DNA of 64,000 nucleotides from Runella limosa DSM 17973 (GCF_000482465.1 NZ_KI519431.1:66267-130266); one strand, 5' to 3'. Shown: positions 34,821 through 43,451, counted from the stretch's first letter. Made by a program: numbers and translations. Notes: generated by a model not told the origin, from the sequence alone.

Positions 34821-36260
34821 ATGCCCAAACGCATTATTTATTGGTTCCGAAACGATTTACGTTTACACGATAACGAAGGGTTTTTCAAAGCGACCCAAGA
34901 CGCCGAAGAAGTGATTCCTGTGTATGTCTTTGATACGCGTCAGTTTCAGCAACTCGACCGCCTAGGATTTCCCAAAACGGGCACATTTCGGGCAAAATTC
35001 CTGCTCGAATCCGTCCAAAACTTGCAAGATAACCTCCGCAAAAAAGGCGGTAACTTGGTCATTCGTACGGGAAAACCAGAGCTTATTCTGAGCGAATTGG
35101 CCCGTGAGTATGCCGCCGAAGCGATTTATACAAGCAAAGAAGCAGCCCAAGAGGAAGCCGACATCGAAACGGCACTTTCCAAAAAACTCAAGGTTGACAA
35201 CGTTGAGTTTGAGGTATTTTGGCAATCTACGCTCTATCACCCCCGCGACCTGCCGTTTTGGGTTTCGCGTATTCCTGATACGTTTACGGAGTTTCGCAAA
35301 GCTGTCGAAAAACAGTCGAAAATACGCCCGACGTTTCCAGCGCCTGCGGCCGTTCGTCTTCCTGAAGGAATTGAAATTGGAAAGATTCCCGAAATCTACG
35401 AGCTGATTCTCTTTTCGAGCCTCCCCGTTTCTGACGCCCGTGGCGTGCTTACTTTTCACGGAGGAGAAACAGAAGGTTTGCGTCGATTACAGAATTATTT
35501 TTGGGATACCGATCACCTCAAAGTCTATAAAGAGACCCGCAACGGTTTGCTTGGCGAAGACTATTCGTCCAAATTTTCGGCTTGGTTGACCTACGGTTGC
35601 GTTTCGCCACGTCACATCTACGAAGAAGTGAAACGCTACGAAGCCCAGCGCGGCGCCAACGAATCGACTTATTGGCTCGTTTTTGAGTTACTTTGGCGTG
35701 ATTATTTCCGTTTTATTACCCTAAAATTTGGCTCTCGTATCTTCAAAGTCGCTGGTATTCAACACAATATTTTGCAAAAATGGGAAAATAACCACGAGCT
35801 TTTCCAAAAATGGCTCAACGGACAAACGGGCGTTCCTTTTGTAGATGCCAACATGCGTGAGTTGCAATTGACAGGCTTTATGTCGAACCGTGGACGCCAA
35901 AATGTGGCTAGTTTTTTGGCCAAAGATTTACACCTTAACTGGACATGGGGAGCGGCTTATTTTGAAAGCCAACTCATTGATTATGACGTATGTAGCAACT
36001 GGGGCAACTGGAATTATGTGGCTGGTGTGGGCAACGACCCGCGCGAAAATCGCTATTTCAACATTCACACCCAAGCTACGCGCTACGACGAGAAAGGTGA
36101 GTACGTCAAGACCTGGCTTCCCACATTTGCCAACGTTCCCGCAACCAAAATCCACCAAGTTTGGAACCTCAGCCCTGCCGAACAACAAACTTTTGGGGTA
36201 CAGCTCGGCAATGATTACCCCCACCCCATCGTTAATGGCAACAAGTGGTTAAAAAAGTAA
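34821..36260 (+). CDS. DASH-family cryptochrome/photolyase
   Basis: 479 residues. The N-terminal photolyase alpha/beta domain opens with 'IIYWFRNDLRLHDNEGF' and is followed by the FAD-binding helical domain (about 210-470) with 'NRGRQNVASFLAKDLHLNW', 'GAAYFESQLIDYDVCSNWGN' and 'NDPRENRYFN', hallmarks of the DASH branch. DASH enzymes bind FAD and a folate antenna and repair pyrimidine dimers mainly in single-stranded DNA, using blue light. The gene is followed after 30 bases by a secreted protein gene on the same strand, perhaps co-transcribed. Confidence 0.93.
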   Translation: MPKRIIYWFRNDLRLHDNEGFFKATQDAEEVIPVYVFDTRQFQQLDRLGFPKTGTFRAKFLLESVQNLQDNLRKKGGNLVIRTGKPELILSELAREYAAEAIYTSKEAAQEEADIETALSKKLKVDNVEFEVFWQSTLYHPRDLPFWVSRIPDTFTEFRKAVEKQSKIRPTFPAPAAVRLPEGIEIGKIPEIYELILFSSLPVSDARGVLTFHGGETEGLRRLQNYFWDTDHLKVYKETRNGLLGEDYSSKFSAWLTYGCVSPRHIYEEVKRYEAQRGANESTYWLVFELLWRDYFRFITLKFGSRIFKVAGIQHNILQKWENNHELFQKWLNGQTGVPFVDANMRELQLTGFMSNRGRQNVASFLAKDLHLNWTWGAAYFESQLIDYDVCSNWGNWNYVAGVGNDPRENRYFNIHTQATRYDEKGEYVKTWLPTFANVPATKIHQVWNLSPAEQQTFGVQLGNDYPHPIVNGNKWLKK

Positions 36261-36290
36261 CCACTTTTCTTTCAACTCAACCATAATACG

Positions 36291-37004
36291 ATGACTATCA
36301 GACGCTATCTACTTACTGCAGGAACAACAATTTTGACTTCAATTGCGACTTATTCGCAGGATTTTATTCCTGCGTATGATCGTTTTTCGGGCAAAGAAAC
36401 TTCCTACTTAACCCTTGAAGACGGCACTAAAATCGAAGGTACGCTCGAAGACCTAGACCGCCGCAAAGGTTTAATTGAAGAAGTAACAATTAAAGATGCC
36501 AACGGCAAAAAATGGAAGTTTACGCCCGACAAAATCAAGTCGATGTACTTGATGCCCAGTGGTTTTTCTAAATTTTCGACCAACATGGACGTGGGGACAA
36601 AAGTAAAGAAATGGGACGCAACCTACATCGACAGTGAAATCATCAAAAAAGGGTACGCCTATTTTGAAAAGGCCAAAGTAGCCATCAAAAAAGACCAAGA
36701 AATGCTTTTGATGCAACTTCTTAACCCAGGTTTTAACAGCAAAATCAAGGTATTTCACGATCCTTTTGCAGCCGAAACCATGCGGGTCGGTTTTGGAGGC
36801 ATGACCATGGCGGGTGGCGACGACAAATCGTACTACGTACAGGTAGGTGACAACGTAGCCCAAAAACTCAAAAAGAAAGACTACGACGACGAATACAAAG
36901 TGCTTTATTCGAGCTGCCCTACTTTGCTCACAAAGGTGGGAGAAAAAATCCGCTGGACGGAATTTTCTAAAAACGTCTATGAATATACGTTTGAATGCCA
37001 GTAA
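36291..37004 (+). CDS. Secreted protein of unknown function
   Basis: 237 residues with a signal peptide (MTIRRYLLTAGTTILTSIATYSQ). The mature part begins 'YLTLEDGTKIEGTLEDLDRRKGLIEEV', an SH3/Sm-like pattern seen in many Bacteroidota periplasmic proteins that may bind membranes or other proteins, followed by a lysine-rich region. No named family can be given. It lies 30 bases downstream of the photolyase gene. Confidence 0.78.
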   Translation: MTIRRYLLTAGTTILTSIATYSQDFIPAYDRFSGKETSYLTLEDGTKIEGTLEDLDRRKGLIEEVTIKDANGKKWKFTPDKIKSMYLMPSGFSKFSTNMDVGTKVKKWDATYIDSEIIKKGYAYFEKAKVAIKKDQEMLLMQLLNPGFNSKIKVFHDPFAAETMRVGFGGMTMAGGDDKSYYVQVGDNVAQKLKKKDYDDEYKVLYSSCPTLLTKVGEKIRWTEFSKNVYEYTFECQ

Positions 37005-37094
37005 TCAATTTAAGGGGTAAAATACAAAGCTACGAATAACAAGTTTGGAAGCGGCAAAAGTCCAACATACCGCAAAAATTTGAGCATTTTTACG

Positions 37095-37306
37095 AATAAA
37101 CGAGGCTATCTCAAAAGTAACAGGTTACAAAATATTCTTTGGTTTTAACCTCATCCCAACCCTTATCCTTTCTGGAGAAGGGCTCTAAAAGTCCCCATCT
37201 CCAGAAAGGAGAGGGGGATTTAGGGGACGGTCGGCCGCTGCCGTGAGGTTGAATAGGTGCCGAAGATAATTTGGTGACAAAAACTTTTGAGACAGCCTCG
37301 TTTATT
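37095..37306. mobile_element. MITE-like element (212 bp) with insertion-sequence-type inverted ends
   Basis: The 359-base gap 37005-37363 contains a 212-bp block bounded by 24-bp inverted ends (AATAAACGAGGCTATCTCAAAAGT at 37095-37118 and its complement with one mismatch at 37283-37306). The core GAGGCTGTCTCAAAA is typical of insertion-sequence ends. It contains no gene, but an internal hairpin (CTTTCTGGAGAAGGG... / ...CCCCATCTCCAGAAAG, about 37168-37208). It looks like a non-autonomous transposon remnant; no target duplication was identified. Confidence 0.6.
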
Positions 37307-37356
37307 TTTTACCAAGAATAACTCAAGAAAATCCGTTTACCACACTAACCTTGGGG
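37302..37356. repeat. Direct repeat, left copy, bracketing the ATPase gene
   Basis: A 55-bp sequence (TTATTTTTTACCAAGAATAA...TTGGGG) that recurs at 38613-38667 with two mismatches, 1,311 bases apart. Between the copies lies only the DUF4143 ATPase gene and its upstream region. In the left copy the promoter-like box reads TAACCTTG instead of TAACTTTG. Confidence 0.85.
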
Positions 37357-37363
37357 TATATTT

Positions 37364-38542
37364 TTAGGCTAATACTCCCTCTTCTGCCAAATACTTCCAC
37401 ACAGTGGAAATGTTACAAACCCTAAGATTATTCCTTAACCAAAAATCATCTGCTTGTGGCGTAATTACCAAATTTTGATTTGCCTGCAAATCATCCATCG
37501 CCACGGTATTACCCCTTGAAAGCGTTGGAAGGTTACCATATTTTATTTCAATTGCTACTTTTACTTTGGTGTTTTGTACCAACACTAAATCTACTTCTGC
37601 TTTATCCTTCGTACGATAAAAGTAGGGCTCAACGTCGGAGCGAAGATTAGCTATTATTTGCTGGATAACGTACCCTTCCCATGAACCACCCAAGGCTATA
37701 TTTCCCAACAACCCTTCAAAATTTCGTATGCCCATTAGGTAGTGCAACATACCTGTATCTGTAAAAAAAAGCTTTGGCGATTTCACTAGACGTTTGCTTA
37801 TATTAACAGAATATGGGTACAAACGACGGATTAAAAAAGCAGATTCTAGAAAATCAACATAGGTTTTTACCGTAGGAAGTGTGATATTCAACGAATTAGC
37901 CAAATCAGTATATGTCAACAGCCCACCTTGCACGCTAGTCAGCATACTTAATAAATTTCGAACTGTGACAGGCGTCGCAGTCAATCCTAAAGCAGGCAAA
38001 TCTCGTTCAACATAAGTCTGAATAAACCCTCTAAACCATAATTCCATTGCTTTGTCATTGGGTGCCAATAACGCGTCAGGAAATCCTCCTCTGAACCAAT
38101 GATCTTGGTACCTAATTCCCGCATGAACTACCTCCCGAAGATGTAAGGGAGCCATTTCCAGATAAAGTATTCGTCCAGCGAGTGATTCGGAGCTCTGTCT
38201 TAACAAATCGGGTGAAGCCGACCCCAATAGAATAAATCGGCCTGGACGCCGATTCCTATCAATCATCGAGCGTAACAACGGAAATAATTCTGGCATTCGT
38301 TGAATCTCATCTAACACCACGACTTTGTCCTCATGTTCTTCAAGGTACAAATCGGGCGCTGTTTGAAGTTTCGCATAGTCGGCAAAATACTCTAAATCTA
38401 AATAAATGCTTGGTCGGTTGATTTCACGAATCAGCGATTTTACAAAAGTAGTCTTTCCAACCTGCCGAGGCCCCAAAATGGCAATGCTTGGTAGGTAAGC
38501 CAATGCCTCCGTCACTTCTGTATAAATGCTTCTTGTAATCAT
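37364..38542 (-). CDS. DUF4143-type AAA+ ATPase
   Basis: 392 residues from the ATG at 38542; an in-frame TTG eight codons upstream is possible. AAA_14 domain (about 10-140) with Walker A 'LGPRQVGKTTFVKSL' and Walker B 'KVVVLDEIQRMPELF', sensor 'FILLGSASPDLL', then a DUF4143 domain (about 200-350) ending in a nuclease-like region with 'YFYRTKDKAEVDLVLV' and 'VAIEIKYGN', the PD-(D/E)xK-like pattern of this family. These ATPases are numerous in Bacteroidota and of unknown function. The gene sits between a MITE-like element and a direct repeat, which suggests acquisition as a cassette. A 13-bp inverted repeat (38554-38600) lies just upstream. Confidence 0.9.
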   Translation of the reverse strand: MITRSIYTEVTEALAYLPSIAILGPRQVGKTTFVKSLIREINRPSIYLDLEYFADYAKLQTAPDLYLEEHEDKVVVLDEIQRMPELFPLLRSMIDRNRRPGRFILLGSASPDLLRQSSESLAGRILYLEMAPLHLREVVHAGIRYQDHWFRGGFPDALLAPNDKAMELWFRGFIQTYVERDLPALGLTATPVTVRNLLSMLTSVQGGLLTYTDLANSLNITLPTVKTYVDFLESAFLIRRLYPYSVNISKRLVKSPKLFFTDTGMLHYLMGIRNFEGLLGNIALGGSWEGYVIQQIIANLRSDVEPYFYRTKDKAEVDLVLVQNTKVKVAIEIKYGNLPTLSRGNTVAMDDLQANQNLVITPQADDFWLRNNLRVCNISTVWKYLAEEGVLA

Positions 38543-38553
38543 AGTTTTTTCTA

Positions 38554-38600
38554 AATAAACAGACAAAATTAAAATTTCATTTTAGAATTGTCTGTTTATT
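38554..38600. promoter_or_regulatory. Inverted repeat and promoter region of the ATPase gene
   Basis: AATAAACAGACAA (38554-38566) and TTGTCTGTTTATT (38588-38600) form a perfect 13-bp inverted repeat with a 21-base spacer. The spacer edge holds TAATTTTG on the minus strand (38564-38571), a -7 type box for the ATPase gene. The dyad could be an operator overlapping the promoter, or a transposon-end remnant. Confidence 0.5.
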
Positions 38601-38612
38601 TATTCACAAAGA

Positions 38613-38667
38613 TTATTTTTTACCAAGAATAACTCAAGAAAATCCGTTTACCGCACTAACTTTGGGG
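38613..38667. repeat. Direct repeat, right copy, containing the dipeptidase promoter box
   Basis: Second copy of the 55-bp direct repeat. It includes TAACTTTG at 38657-38664, a TAnnTTTG box 43 bases before the dipeptidase ATG. This copy therefore appears to be the functional promoter side, and the left copy a decayed duplicate. Confidence 0.85.
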
Positions 38668-38707
38668 CAAAGGGATTCCAACAAACAAGAACGTTATATT
38701 CCAAAAG

Positions 38708-40072
38708 ATGACAAACTACATCGAAGCCAACAAAGATAGATTTTTGAGCGAGTTGCTCGACTTGCTCCGCATTCCATCGGTCAGTGCAGATCCTAAATTC
38801 AAAGACGACGTACGCCGTTGCGCCGAAGCAGTCAAAGAGGCCATTTTGAAAGCAGGTGCCGACCTCGCCGAAATCCACGAAACCCCTGGCCACCCAGTCG
38901 TTTATGGTGAAAAAATCATTGACCCCGCGCTCCCAACCGTGCTAATCTATGGCCACTACGACGTGCAGCCTGCCGACCCTTACGAGCTTTGGGACTCGCC
39001 GCCGTTTGAACCCGTCATCAAAAACGAGCGGATTTATGCCCGTGGTGCTTGCGACGACAAAGGACAGTTTTACATGCACATCAAAGCCCTAGAAACAATG
39101 GTGGAAACGGGCACGCTGACCTGCAACGTCAAAATCATGATTGAGGGAGAAGAAGAAGTGGGCTCTGACCACCTCGGAACGTTTGTGAGAGAAAACAAAG
39201 AAAAACTCAAAGCCGACGTCATCCTCATTTCCGATACCAGCATCATCGCCAACGATACGCCTTCCATTGAAGTAGGATTGCGCGGCCTGACTTACCTCGA
39301 AGTAGAAGTAACGGGTGCCAATCGCGACCTCCACTCGGGCGTGTATGGTGGTGCCGTAGCCAACCCAATTAATGTATTGTGCGAAATGATTGCGTCGTTG
39401 AAAGACGAAAACAACCACATTACGATTCCTGGGTTTTATGACAAAGTACAAGAACTAAGCGCCGACCAACGCACCGCGCTCAACGAAGCGCCGTTTGATT
39501 TGGACGAATACAAGCGTGACTTGGCCATCGACGAAATTGAGGGCGAAACGGGATATACCACCATCGAGCGTACAGGCATCCGTCCTACCCTTGATGTGAA
39601 TGGGATTTGGGGAGGATATATTGGAGAAGGTGCCAAAACGGTGCTGCCTTCTAAAGCTTACGCCAAAATCAGTATGCGCCTCGTACCCGACCAACACAAC
39701 GACGAAATTTTGGAGTTGTTTACCCAACATTTCTTGTCGATTGCGCCACCGTCGGTCAAAGTGATCATCAAACCCCACCACGGCGGCCTCCCATACGTTA
39801 CCCCCGTTGACTCGGTCGAATACCGTGCCGCAGAACTTGCGATGAAAGAAGCATGGGGCGGAAAACAACCCGTGCCTACGCGCGGCGGCGGAAGTATTCC
39901 GATTGTGGCGTTGTTTGAACAAGAGTTGGGTTTAAAGTCTATTTTGATGGGCTTCGGGCTTGACATTGATGCCCTTCACTCGCCTAATGAAAGCTACGGT
40001 TTGTTCAATTTTTACAAAGGCATTGAAACCATCCCGTTGTTTTTCAAGCATTATGCTGAATTGAAACGGTAA
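38708..40072 (+). CDS. M20-family dipeptidase
   Basis: 454 residues. Metallopeptidase of the M20/M25/M40 family: first zinc histidine in 'IYGHYDVQPADP' (about 80), bridging aspartate in 'YARGACDDKGQ' (about 113), catalytic and zinc glutamates in 'IEGEEEVGS' (about 145), lid domain with 'DLHSGVYGGAVANP', and the distal histidine region near the C-terminus ('DALHSPNE'). It hydrolyses dipeptides in the cytoplasm. It is monocistronic; the promoter lies in the direct repeat. A hairpin (40104-40129) follows. Confidence 0.93.
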   Translation: MTNYIEANKDRFLSELLDLLRIPSVSADPKFKDDVRRCAEAVKEAILKAGADLAEIHETPGHPVVYGEKIIDPALPTVLIYGHYDVQPADPYELWDSPPFEPVIKNERIYARGACDDKGQFYMHIKALETMVETGTLTCNVKIMIEGEEEVGSDHLGTFVRENKEKLKADVILISDTSIIANDTPSIEVGLRGLTYLEVEVTGANRDLHSGVYGGAVANPINVLCEMIASLKDENNHITIPGFYDKVQELSADQRTALNEAPFDLDEYKRDLAIDEIEGETGYTTIERTGIRPTLDVNGIWGGYIGEGAKTVLPSKAYAKISMRLVPDQHNDEILELFTQHFLSIAPPSVKVIIKPHHGGLPYVTPVDSVEYRAAELAMKEAWGGKQPVPTRGGGSIPIVALFEQELGLKSILMGFGLDIDALHSPNESYGLFNFYKGIETIPLFFKHYAELKR

Positions 40073-40103
40073 TTGGTATCAATAATTCTCCCTGTCGCTA
40101 CGA

Positions 40104-40141
40104 GTAGGGTTTCTTAAATGAAGCCCTACATCAGGGTTTTT
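40104..40141 (+). terminator. Probable terminator after the dipeptidase gene
   Basis: A 10-bp stem (GTAGGGTTTC / GAAGCCCTAC, one G-U pair) with a 6-base loop, then ATCAGGGTTTTT. The T run is 8 bases past the stem, so the call is tentative. Confidence 0.5.
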
Positions 40142-40236
40142 CGTTAAAAATTCCCTATTTTGCATCGCTAACACTCGTTAGTCGGGAAACCCACCGTAAA
40201 AATTAAACATTTCCTTTAAAAAAGATTATTTTTCCT

Positions 40237-41316
40237 ATGAGCGAAACTTCAAGCCTCTTCAAAGCGGGCGTCGTAACAGGAGATGGTGTGAGCGAACTTT
40301 TTCGTCATGCCAACCAAAATGACTACGCCCTTCCTGCTGTCAACGTAGTAGGTACCAACTCCATCAATGCAGTTCTTGAAACAGCGAAAAAAGTAAACTC
40401 GCCTGTCATCGTCCAATTCTCAAACGGCGGTGGGATTTTCTACGCAGGAAAGAGCATTTCAAACGCGAACCAACAAGCTGCCATTGCGGGCTCAATCTCA
40501 GGTGCAATGCACGTTCACCAAATGGCTGAGTTGTATGGTGTTCCAGTAATTTTGCACACCGACCACTGCGCAAAAAAATTACTTCCTTGGATTGACGGTT
40601 TGTTGGATGCAGGCGAAAAATATTTTGACCAACATGGTAAGCCTTTGTTTAGCTCACACATGATTGACTTGTCAGAAGAGCCTATCGAAGAAAACATCGA
40701 AATCTGCTCAAAATATTTTGAGCGTATGTCAAAACTTGGAATGACGCTTGAAATCGAACTAGGCGTAACGGGTGGCGAAGAAGATGGCGTGGATAACACC
40801 GACGTAGATAGCTCAAAACTATATACTCAGCCTTCGGAAGTAGCGTATGCGTACGAAGAGTTGAGCAAAATTTCGGACAAATTTACCATTGCGGCAGCCT
40901 TCGGAAACGTACACGGCGTGTATAAGCCAGGTAACGTAAAATTGGCCCCAATTATCTTGAAAAATTCTCAAGACTATATCCAAGAAAAATTCGGGACAGG
41001 CCCACTTCCAGTAAATTTCGTCTTCCACGGAGGTTCGGGAAGTAGCCGCGAAGAAATCCGCGAAGCCATCCAATACGGCGCTATCAAGATGAACATTGAC
41101 ACCGATATGCAGTGGTCAACTTGGGAAGGTGTCTTGAAATATTACAAATCAAAAGAAGGATACTTGCAGTCACAGTTGGGTAACCCAGAAGGCTCAGATT
41201 CTCCGAACAAAAAATATTATGACCCACGCGTATGGCTTCGTAAAGGCGAAGAAAGCATGGTTGACCGCCTTGCAGTTGCTTTTGAAGACCTAAATTGTAT
41301 CAACCGTTTGGGATAA
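40237..41316 (+). CDS. fbaA: Class II fructose-bisphosphate aldolase
   Basis: 359 residues, the same length as E. coli FbaA. It is a zinc enzyme that splits fructose-1,6-bisphosphate into glyceraldehyde-3-phosphate and dihydroxyacetone phosphate in glycolysis and gluconeogenesis. Visible landmarks: 'VPVILHTDHCAKK' (catalytic aspartate and zinc histidine), 'GNVHGVYKPGNVKL' and 'NFVFHGGSGSSREEI' (zinc histidines and substrate loop), 'GAIKMNIDTDMQWSTW'. It is transcribed alone and followed by a strong terminator. Confidence 0.96.
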   Translation: MSETSSLFKAGVVTGDGVSELFRHANQNDYALPAVNVVGTNSINAVLETAKKVNSPVIVQFSNGGGIFYAGKSISNANQQAAIAGSISGAMHVHQMAELYGVPVILHTDHCAKKLLPWIDGLLDAGEKYFDQHGKPLFSSHMIDLSEEPIEENIEICSKYFERMSKLGMTLEIELGVTGGEEDGVDNTDVDSSKLYTQPSEVAYAYEELSKISDKFTIAAAFGNVHGVYKPGNVKLAPIILKNSQDYIQEKFGTGPLPVNFVFHGGSGSSREEIREAIQYGAIKMNIDTDMQWSTWEGVLKYYKSKEGYLQSQLGNPEGSDSPNKKYYDPRVWLRKGEESMVDRLAVAFEDLNCINRLG

Positions 41317-41340
41317 TTTCGGCGTGATTTTTGCACTAGA

Positions 41341-41374
41341 AAAGCGGTGAAAATAAAATTTTCACCGCTTTTTC
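41341..41374 (+). terminator. Rho-independent terminator after the aldolase gene
   Basis: A perfect 14-bp stem (AAAGCGGTGAAAAT / ATTTTCACCGCTTT) with a 3-base loop, followed by TTCATTTT. Confidence 0.85.
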
Positions 41375-41406
41375 ATTTTACCCCTTTTTTCATTTATTTT
41401 TAGTGC

Positions 41407-42489
41407 ATGAACGACGCCATACTTCAGTACTACCTACCCCATCAGCTCTCGCCCAAACGCCTCGACCGCTACCTCGCATCAGGCTGGTTTCGGACTGTAA
41501 ATATGCTATTTAGAGCAAAGGTAACGTGCTTCGATAACGATATATGCTCCCCCATCAATATCCGTATCAACCTCGCGGAACATGAGCATTCGAAGCGCAT
41601 GAGAAAACTACTGAATAAGAACGGAAAGCTTTTTCGGCACGAAATTCGCAAGGCGACCATCACCCGCGAAAAAGAAGAACTATTCCACCAACACCAGCGT
41701 CGGTTCAGAAGTTTTTTGAGTAATTCTTTGGAAGAATTTTTGGTACTTACACCACGCTTCGAAACCTACGAAATCGACATTTATGACGAAGACCGCCTGA
41801 TTGCTATCAGCTACTTTGACCAAGGCCACAACAGCCTAATGAGTCTGCTGGGGCTGTTTGACCCAGGTTATTCTTCGTACAGTTTGGGGATTTATACCAT
41901 GCTTCTCGAAATGGAATATGCCAAATCGACCGAGCGCCAGTGGTATTATCCTGGTTACGTTCACGAACGGCCTTCCATTTACGATTATAAGCTTCGAATC
42001 GGAAAACCCGAAATTTACGATTGGCAAAGTCGCCGCTGGCTTCGCCACATCGACCCGCATAAACTTCCCAACTGGGCCGACCACATCAAGAACCGCACTT
42101 ACGCGCTTGAACACGCCCTGCAAATGGTAGAAATTAGTTTCCAACGCAAAGTTTATCTTTTCTTTGGTTGGCATTATTTCAATTCTCTCTACGAACAACT
42201 ATTCCACTGCCCACTTATGCTTGTCTTATCTGACGGGCGCGTGGTGGCTTACGACGTAGAACGCGACCAGTACGTGTGCGCCAAATTGGAGATTTACGTA
42301 CCATTCCGCGATATTCAAATGACATTGGCCCCCGATTTTGACGTGGCAGTGCACCACACGGACGTCATGCGGGTTGTCGAGTTTACCTATCGTACTGCAA
42401 GTGCCAACGACATGGTGAATTATATTTGGAAAACCACCTACCCGCAACAAGAGATTAGCTGGTGGATCAAATCAAAATTAATGAACTAG
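41407..42489 (+). CDS. GNAT-type arginyl/leucyl-tRNA-protein transferase-like protein
   Basis: 360 residues. The central part matches the C-terminal domain of arginyltransferases (ATE/Bpt): 'RLIAISYFDQGHNSLMSLLG', 'LFDPGYSSYSLGIYTMLLEM' and 'QWYYPGYVHE'. In the family this GNAT fold moves an amino acid from tRNA onto a protein N-terminus, marking it for degradation. The N-terminal CxxC zinc/iron-sulfur region of classical ATE proteins is not evident; one cysteine pair region ('TCFDNDICSP', about 40-48) is present. Bacteroidota proteins of this type have no confirmed activity. Immediately downstream is the palindrome array 42491-42661. Confidence 0.78.
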   Translation: MNDAILQYYLPHQLSPKRLDRYLASGWFRTVNMLFRAKVTCFDNDICSPINIRINLAEHEHSKRMRKLLNKNGKLFRHEIRKATITREKEELFHQHQRRFRSFLSNSLEEFLVLTPRFETYEIDIYDEDRLIAISYFDQGHNSLMSLLGLFDPGYSSYSLGIYTMLLEMEYAKSTERQWYYPGYVHERPSIYDYKLRIGKPEIYDWQSRRWLRHIDPHKLPNWADHIKNRTYALEHALQMVEISFQRKVYLFFGWHYFNSLYEQLFHCPLMLVLSDGRVVAYDVERDQYVCAKLEIYVPFRDIQMTLAPDFDVAVHHTDVMRVVEFTYRTASANDMVNYIWKTTYPQQEISWWIKSKLMN

Positions 42490-42490
42490 C

Positions 42491-42661
42491 AAACTTGGCA
42501 AGTTTTACTCCGACACAATCAAACTTGGCAAGTTTTTACTCAGACTCAAACGAAACTTGCCAAGTTTCTACTCTAACACAATCAAACTTGGCAAGTTTTT
42601 ACTCAGACTCAAACGAAACTTGCCAAGTTTCTACTCCGACACAATAAAACTTGGCAAGTTT
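42491..42661. repeat. Array of six AAACTTGSCAAGTTT palindromes
   Basis: Six copies of a 15-bp palindrome (AAACTTGGCAAGTTT or AAACTTGCCAAGTTT) spaced by two alternating 16-18 base linkers (ACTCCGACACAATC and TTACTCAGACTCAAACG types). It fills the gap between two convergent genes and touches the stop of the regulator at 42662. It could fold into many hairpins and serve as a bidirectional terminator. The short frame across it is not a gene. Confidence 0.9.
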
Positions 42662-43417
42662 TTAGGCATCTAGCCATTTTTTAAAATTCTCTGCTTTTTC
42701 GCGGCTCACGTAGATTTCATCATCATCACGGTGGCGAAGTTTGATTTTTAATCGCCCATTAAAATGCGGCTCAATGCGCTCAATGGCCGAAATTTGGCTC
42801 AAATATTTCCGATTGAGTCTAAAAAACTGTTTCGGATTTAGCTTTTGCTCCAATTCATCCAATGTATCGTCCACGAAGTATTTCTTTTGCTCTTTGGTGA
42901 CCAAAAACACCACTTTGTCTTCCGCATACAAATACGCCACTTCGGGTACTTCTACCACGTCGAATCTCGCACCTGCTTTCAACAAAAAACGCGACTTCCA
43001 GTCGGTACGTTGGCTCAACATGGCCTCTAACACTTTCCCGATTTTGTCCTGAGAATTTGCCGCTTGCTGTTGATTAAATTTCTCAAAAGCGGCCTCCAAT
43101 TCATCTTTTTCAATCGGTTTTAACAAATAATCGACGCTATTTACCTTAAACGCTCGAATGGCATATTCGTCATAAGCCGTCGTGAAAATGATCGGCGCCG
43201 TTATATCGACCTGTTGAAACAACTCAAACGACAGACCGTCGGCGAGTTGAATATCCATTAAAATCAAGTCGGGCTGCGGGTTTTCGTTCAACCATTTTGC
43301 CGCAGTTCGCACACTTTCCAGTTTAGCCAAAATAACCGCTTGGGGTTCGATAGACTTGACGAGTGCTTCCAATCGCTTGGCCGCCAAAGGCTCATCTTCT
43401 AAAATCACAATATTCAT
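42662..43417 (-). CDS. LytTR-family response regulator
   Basis: 251 residues: receiver domain (about 1-120) with 'VILEDEPLAAKRLEALV', phospho-acceptor aspartate in 'DLILMDIQLADGLSFE' (near 56) and 'DYLLKPIEKDELEAAF'; LytTR domain (about 145-250) with 'FFRLNRKYLSQISAIERIE' and 'FNGRLKIKL'. It lies 34 bases after the LytS-type kinase gene and is its likely partner. Regulated genes are unknown; the three small secreted-protein genes immediately upstream of the kinase are candidates by position. Confidence 0.93.
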   Translation of the reverse strand: MNIVILEDEPLAAKRLEALVKSIEPQAVILAKLESVRTAAKWLNENPQPDLILMDIQLADGLSFELFQQVDITAPIIFTTAYDEYAIRAFKVNSVDYLLKPIEKDELEAAFEKFNQQQAANSQDKIGKVLEAMLSQRTDWKSRFLLKAGARFDVVEVPEVAYLYAEDKVVFLVTKEQKKYFVDDTLDELEQKLNPKQFFRLNRKYLSQISAIERIEPHFNGRLKIKLRHRDDDEIYVSREKAENFKKWLDA

Positions 43418-43451
43418 TGCTGAAAGCGTTTAAGTTATACTTTTCTTCTGG

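Noticed and set aside
42462-42647. 61-codon frame across the palindrome array
   Set aside because: Begins inside the upstream gene and is only the translation of the repeats.
42491-42661. CRISPR array with 15-bp repeats
   Set aside because: Repeats are too short and palindromic throughout, and the linkers are of only two repeated kinds, not unique spacers; no cas genes in the window.
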